Assembly (NCBI GenBank): GCA_947624665.1
Contig: CANQLK010000068.1
Span: 1 to 8,736 of the forward strand
Length of the DNA stretch: 8,736 bases
DNA from: Candidatus Gastranaerophilales bacterium
GTDB lineage: Bacteria; Cyanobacteriota; Vampirovibrionia; Gastranaerophilales; Gastranaerophilaceae
Direction: 5' to 3'
Part shown: positions 6,763-8,736 of the stretch, one piece after another
Layout of the letters: every line of letters begins with the position of its first letter
How positions within the stretch are numbered: position 1 is the first letter of the stretch
Notes under the pieces: generated by a model
The model's input: the letters and a program-made list of their open reading frames with translations, nothing else
Database searches by the model: none
Told to the model about the DNA's origin: nothing
Made by a program: the position numbers and the translations under genes

Positions 6763-7848
6763 TTATTCTTCTCCGTATAAAGTTCTGTTCATTCCGTAAC
6801 AATGATGCATGTATAAATCGCATATTTCTTTATCAAAATACCTAAAATATATTTTTTTATAAATTCTTTTTAACCAATTCATCCCGTTTGCTTCTTTATT
6901 ATTTTTATTTTGAAGAAGAAAAGAAAAAAATTCTGTTATAAATTTTTGCTTTAATGCTAACTTATTCATTCTGTCGGCAAGGTCTATAAAATACTCATCA
7001 ATATTAAAATTAGTCATTCTTGAATACCTTGCATCAATATCAATAACTAAATTTTTAACACCTAAATGTTTTGCAATTTTTAAGAATTTTTTAAATTCGT
7101 TTATATTATCATTTATTGTTGGAATAATAACATATTTTAATCTTATGGCATCTTTGGATTTTTGAGTGGCAGCATATTTCTCAAGGCTTTTCATAACCTG
7201 ATTAAAAGCATCAACCCGTTTAATTTTTTTATAAAGTTTCCTGCTTCCGCAATCTAATGAAACAATAATATATGTTGTAGCTTCATTCATAGCTCTAAAC
7301 AGCATATCCGAATATTTAATTGCGTTAGTAGGAACAAAAACTCTTGCAAAATCCGAAACTGCAAATAATTCAAGAAGCTCATCACATTCTTTGTATATTG
7401 TAAACTCGCCTCCACCGATATGAAGTTCACAGCTTTTTTTTATAATACCCTGTTCCTTAAACGATTTTAAAACCGGCATTATTTCGTAAGTATCATTAGT
7501 TCTTGAATCCACCATTGTATTGTTCGAACAATATATACAATCCGCATTGCATTTACTGAAATGAGTAATGGTAATATAATCTATATATTGCTCTTCACTC
7601 CAGTCTTTTTCCTCGATATGATAGCAAGTTTCGCACTCTTTTGGACAGCCTCCGTTTTTAAATACGGAAGTATATTTTTTCATACGCTCAAATAATTCTT
7701 CTTTAGACATTACCTGCCCTTTATAATCAGGATAAAGAACAGGCGGAACTTGCCCTTCGATTTGGTCTACGGGCGAAAAACAACAAGACGCCAGCATAAT
7801 ATCAAAAAAACATAATCCGTGTTGTACTATATGACAGCTTTTATACAT
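6763..7848 (-). CDS. Radical SAM protein with N-terminal auxiliary cysteine motifs
   Basis: The canonical radical SAM cluster motif is FSKCNADCIYCSN (Cys100, Cys104, Cys107), followed by the SAM-binding GGGE (145-148) and barrel strands ending near residue 275. Ahead of it is an unusual cysteine-rich region: Cys5, Cys13, Cys22 and Cys23, then GGCPKECETCYH (Cys68, Cys72, Cys75), which repeats the CxxxCxxC spacing. Known twitch/SPASM-like proteins carry such cysteines to bind an auxiliary [4Fe-4S] cluster, although usually at the C-terminus; here I infer one N-terminal auxiliary cluster. The C-terminal part (about 305-361) is basic and aromatic. Substrate unknown. It is cotranscribed with the DPM1-like glycosyltransferase (6-nt gap) next to a GDP-sugar operon, so a glycan- or lipid-linked sugar modification is the most reasonable context guess. 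No Shine-Dalgarno precedes ATG 7848; a promoter sits directly upstream. Confidence 0.9.
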   Translation of the reverse strand: MYKSCHIVQHGLCFFDIMLASCCFSPVDQIEGQVPPVLYPDYKGQVMSKEELFERMKKYTSVFKNGGCPKECETCYHIEEKDWSEEQYIDYITITHFSKCNADCIYCSNNTMVDSRTNDTYEIMPVLKSFKEQGIIKKSCELHIGGGEFTIYKECDELLELFAVSDFARVFVPTNAIKYSDMLFRAMNEATTYIIVSLDCGSRKLYKKIKRVDAFNQVMKSLEKYAATQKSKDAIRLKYVIIPTINDNINEFKKFLKIAKHLGVKNLVIDIDARYSRMTNFNIDEYFIDLADRMNKLALKQKFITEFFSFLLQNKNNKEANGMNWLKRIYKKIYFRYFDKEICDLYMHHCYGMNRTLYGEE

Positions 7849-7855
7849 ATTTTAA

Positions 7856-7884
7856 ATATTACTACTTCAAGTTGTTTTTTGCAA
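7856..7884 (-). promoter_or_regulatory. Sigma70-like promoter, apparently leaderless, for the radical SAM/glycosyltransferase pair
   Basis: On the minus strand TTGCAA (complement of 7879-7884) is followed after exactly 17 nt by TAATAT (complement of 7856-7861). Seven bases then lead to the ATG at 7848, so the transcript would begin at or one base before the start codon. No ribosome site is seen. Confidence 0.45.
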
Positions 7885-7930
7885 ATTAATAATGAGCTTT
7901 TATCACTGTTTTTCTGATATCGGCATTCTG

Positions 7931-7959
7931 TTGCATTTTATAAAATACTTTTGTATAAT
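7931..7959 (+). promoter_or_regulatory. Sigma70-like promoter, apparently leaderless, for the secreted hypothetical protein
   Basis: TTGCAT (7931-7936), a 17-nt spacer and a perfect TATAAT (7954-7959) end seven bases before ATG 7967. A GGAG at 7961-7964 is only two bases from the ATG, too close to act as a Shine-Dalgarno. This also argues against the upstream in-frame ATG at 7892, because that reading would place the promoter inside the coding region. Confidence 0.5.
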
Positions 7960-7966
7960 TGGAGCT

Positions 7967-8368
7967 ATGAAATATATATATGTTCTTTTATTATTAATAA
8001 TTTTTTCGCTCAATGCATTTTGCATAGTTGATAATAAAGATAATATGATCAGATTAAAATGCAAAGGTGATACTTTTAAAAAAACAAAAAATAATAATGT
8101 CGTCGGTGATATTTATGTTTTTACTATTAAAGACGGCAAAATTTATAATGATGAAGGAAAATGTATTAAAAATGCCGTTATTTCCGATGAAAATATAAAA
8201 GGTACGGCAAGATACAGAAACGGATTATCTTTAGAAACAATAAAATTTTCTATTAACAGATATACAGGCTCTTTTAATTATTATAGAACATATACAACAT
8301 TGGATCAAAAGATTACGAATAAAAACAGCGGTATTTGCGAAATTATAAAAAACGAAAAATTATTTTAA
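7967..8368 (+). CDS. Small secreted hypothetical protein, 133 aa
   Basis: I chose ATG 7967 because the protein then begins with a classic export signal: MKYIYV, a hydrophobic core LLLLIIFSL (7-15) and NAFC with a possible cleavage after Cys19. The residues before that cysteine do not make a proper lipobox, so it is probably not a lipoprotein. The mature part of about 115 residues is beta-rich and basic, with Cys32, Cys66 and Cys124 able to form a disulfide outside the cytoplasm. The stretches DGKIYNDEGK (56-65), INRYTG (96-101) and GICEIIKNEKLF (122-133) resemble a loose pattern I know from small periplasmic proteins of unknown function (an INRxTG segment followed by a GxC near the end). I cannot name a family. 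It is transcribed divergently from the radical SAM gene and appears to stand alone. Confidence 0.75.
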   Translation: MKYIYVLLLLIIFSLNAFCIVDNKDNMIRLKCKGDTFKKTKNNNVVGDIYVFTIKDGKIYNDEGKCIKNAVISDENIKGTARYRNGLSLETIKFSINRYTGSFNYYRTYTTLDQKITNKNSGICEIIKNEKLF

Positions 8369-8375
8369 AATTCGT

Positions 8376-8393
8376 AAATAAGTATCTTATTTT
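8376..8393 (+). terminator. Weak A+T hairpin after the secreted protein gene
   Basis: AAATAAG (8376-8382) and CTTATTT (8386-8392) form a 7-bp stem with a 3-nt loop, eight bases after the stop. The stem is nearly all A-T and only a short T run is part of it, so termination here is a weak call. Confidence 0.25.
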
Positions 8394-8437
8394 GTATATA
8401 TTAAATTGACCCTGTTTTGACTTTGAACTACTGAAAT

Positions 8438-8473
8438 TGTAAACAGTATAAAAAGACATAAAAAATACCCCTG
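8438..8473. repeat. 36-bp direct repeat, copy 1 (duplicate of tRNA 3' end and flank)
   Basis: It is identical over 36 bases to 8638-8673 and exactly 200 bp from it. Its last eight bases (8466-8473) equal the acceptor 3' strand and discriminator of the tRNA-Arg gene, and the other 28 equal the sequence just downstream of that gene. Here no tRNA body follows: the structured segment begins instead. Confidence 0.95.
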
Positions 8474-8637
8474 GCGCTGTCTTGAAATTTCCTTTCTTCG
8501 GGCAAGTGCTTCACTGCGCTTCGCTTGTCGTTCAGCTTGCCCTCTTTTTCTTCGAACTCGCTCACTTCGTTCGGCTTCGTTCTACGGAAATTTCGCTCGA
8601 ACGTCATACAAAACTTCGTTTTGTTACGTTCTCATCG
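8474..8637. other. Hairpin-rich, GC-richer segment between the direct repeats
   Basis: The 164-bp segment is clearly richer in G+C than its surroundings and has no plausible ORF. CTTCG occurs six times (8496, 8519, 8550, 8565, 8575, 8614). Inverted repeats are GGGCAAG/CTTGCCC (8500-8506 and 8536-8542, followed by TCTTTTTCTT), GAAATTTCC/GGAAATTTC near the two ends (8484-8492 and 8586-8594), and a strong compound hairpin at 8599-8631: GAACGT/ACGTTC outside and ACAAAAC/GTTTTGT around a TTC loop. It may be a small non-autonomous repeat element, a terminator array or a structured RNA. I cannot decide which. Confidence 0.6.
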
Positions 8638-8673
8638 TGTAAACAGTATAAAAAGACATAAAAAATACCCCTG
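8638..8673. repeat. 36-bp direct repeat, copy 2 (tRNA-Arg 3' end and downstream flank)
   Basis: This is the parental-looking copy: bases 8666-8673 are the complement of the discriminator and acceptor 3' strand of the intact tRNA gene, and 8638-8665 are its downstream flank, including six T immediately after the tRNA on its own strand. The identity with copy 1 stops exactly at the boundary between acceptor stem and T arm. Confidence 0.95.
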
Positions 8674-8736
8674 ACACGATTCGAACGTGCGACGCCTTCC
8701 TTAGGACGGAAGCGCTCTATCCAGCTGAGCTACAGA
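8666..8736 (-). tRNA. tRNA-Arg, anticodon CCU (5' end outside window)
   Basis: On the minus strand the cloverleaf reads: last four acceptor bases TCTG, TA, D stem GCTC/GAGC, anticodon stem CTTCC/GGAAG around the loop GTCCTAA, 5-nt variable region, T stem GCACG/CGTGT around TTCGAAT, acceptor CAGGGGT and discriminator A. The anticodon CCT is at the complement of 8703-8705 and reads AGG arginine codons. Only the first three bases of the tRNA lie beyond the window edge. CCA is not encoded, as T residues follow the discriminator directly. Confidence 0.95.

Noticed and set aside
7892..7966. N-terminal extension of the secreted protein to ATG 7892
   Set aside because: The extension would bury the signal peptide behind 25 residues and place a good -35/-10 promoter within the coding region; ATG 7967 gives a normal signal peptide.
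8481..8495. A degenerate second tRNA body joined to repeat copy 1
   Set aside because: A TTCAAGA that might be a T loop is present on the minus strand, but its flanks do not pair as a T stem and no anticodon or D arm follows, so no tRNA remnant can be claimed.
1..8736. CRISPR array, transposase or toxin-antitoxin pair
   Set aside because: No regularly spaced repeats, DDE/HUH motifs or paired small ORFs were seen; the only perfect long repeat is the 36-bp pair next to the tRNA.

Overview
The window is strongly A+T-rich bacterial chromosome with short intergenic gaps. It carries a polysaccharide/envelope sugar cluster, two radical-SAM-type genes and a tRNA-Arg gene whose CCA end is not encoded. 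The gene content (GDP-sugar synthesis, a glycosyltransferase, oxygen-sensitive Fe-S enzymes, a CooC-like nickel-ATPase relative) suggests an anaerobe with a surface glycan. I cannot assign the lineage from sequence alone; an uncultured gut-type anaerobe is a guess.

Layout. 1-379 (+): C-terminal part of a TPR-like protein that enters from the left. 453-752 (-): small orphan gene followed by a clear intrinsic terminator (409-434). 753-923: A+T-rich spacer in which I see nothing defined. 924-2527 (-): two-gene unit, a CooC/MinD-type ATPase and then folD, joined by a TAATG stop/start overlap. 2673-3420 (-): a B12-binding radical SAM gene reduced to its two ends by an internal deletion. 3470-6055 (+): tight operon of a cupin, a DegT-family sugar aminotransferase and GDP-mannose 4,6-dehydratase. 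6052-7848 (-): a radical SAM protein with extra cysteine motifs and then a DPM1-like glycosyltransferase, converging on the gmd end with overlapping stop codons. 7967-8368 (+): small secreted hypothetical protein. 8438-8736: a 36-bp direct repeat flanking a hairpin-rich, GC-richer segment of 164 bp, abutting tRNA-Arg(CCU) on the minus strand.

How the genes fit together. Gmd makes GDP-4-keto-6-deoxymannose from GDP-mannose. The aminotransferase resembles GDP-perosamine synthase and would aminate that product, so the operon most likely supplies an amino-deoxy sugar for a surface glycan. The cupin may tune or modify this step. The glycosyltransferase and radical SAM protein opposite it probably serve the same or a related glycan or lipid carrier.

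Most notable observations: three genes (at 3420, 7848 and 7967) lack a usable Shine-Dalgarno but have a sigma70-like promoter with an exactly 17-bp spacer whose -10 box ends only 6-7 nt before the ATG, which suggests leaderless mRNAs; the radical SAM pseudogene has its catalytic core cut out precisely at the cluster motif; and the tRNA 3' end plus its downstream flank is duplicated exactly 200 bp away around a structured insert. No CRISPR array, transposase or complete new multi-gene system was recognised.
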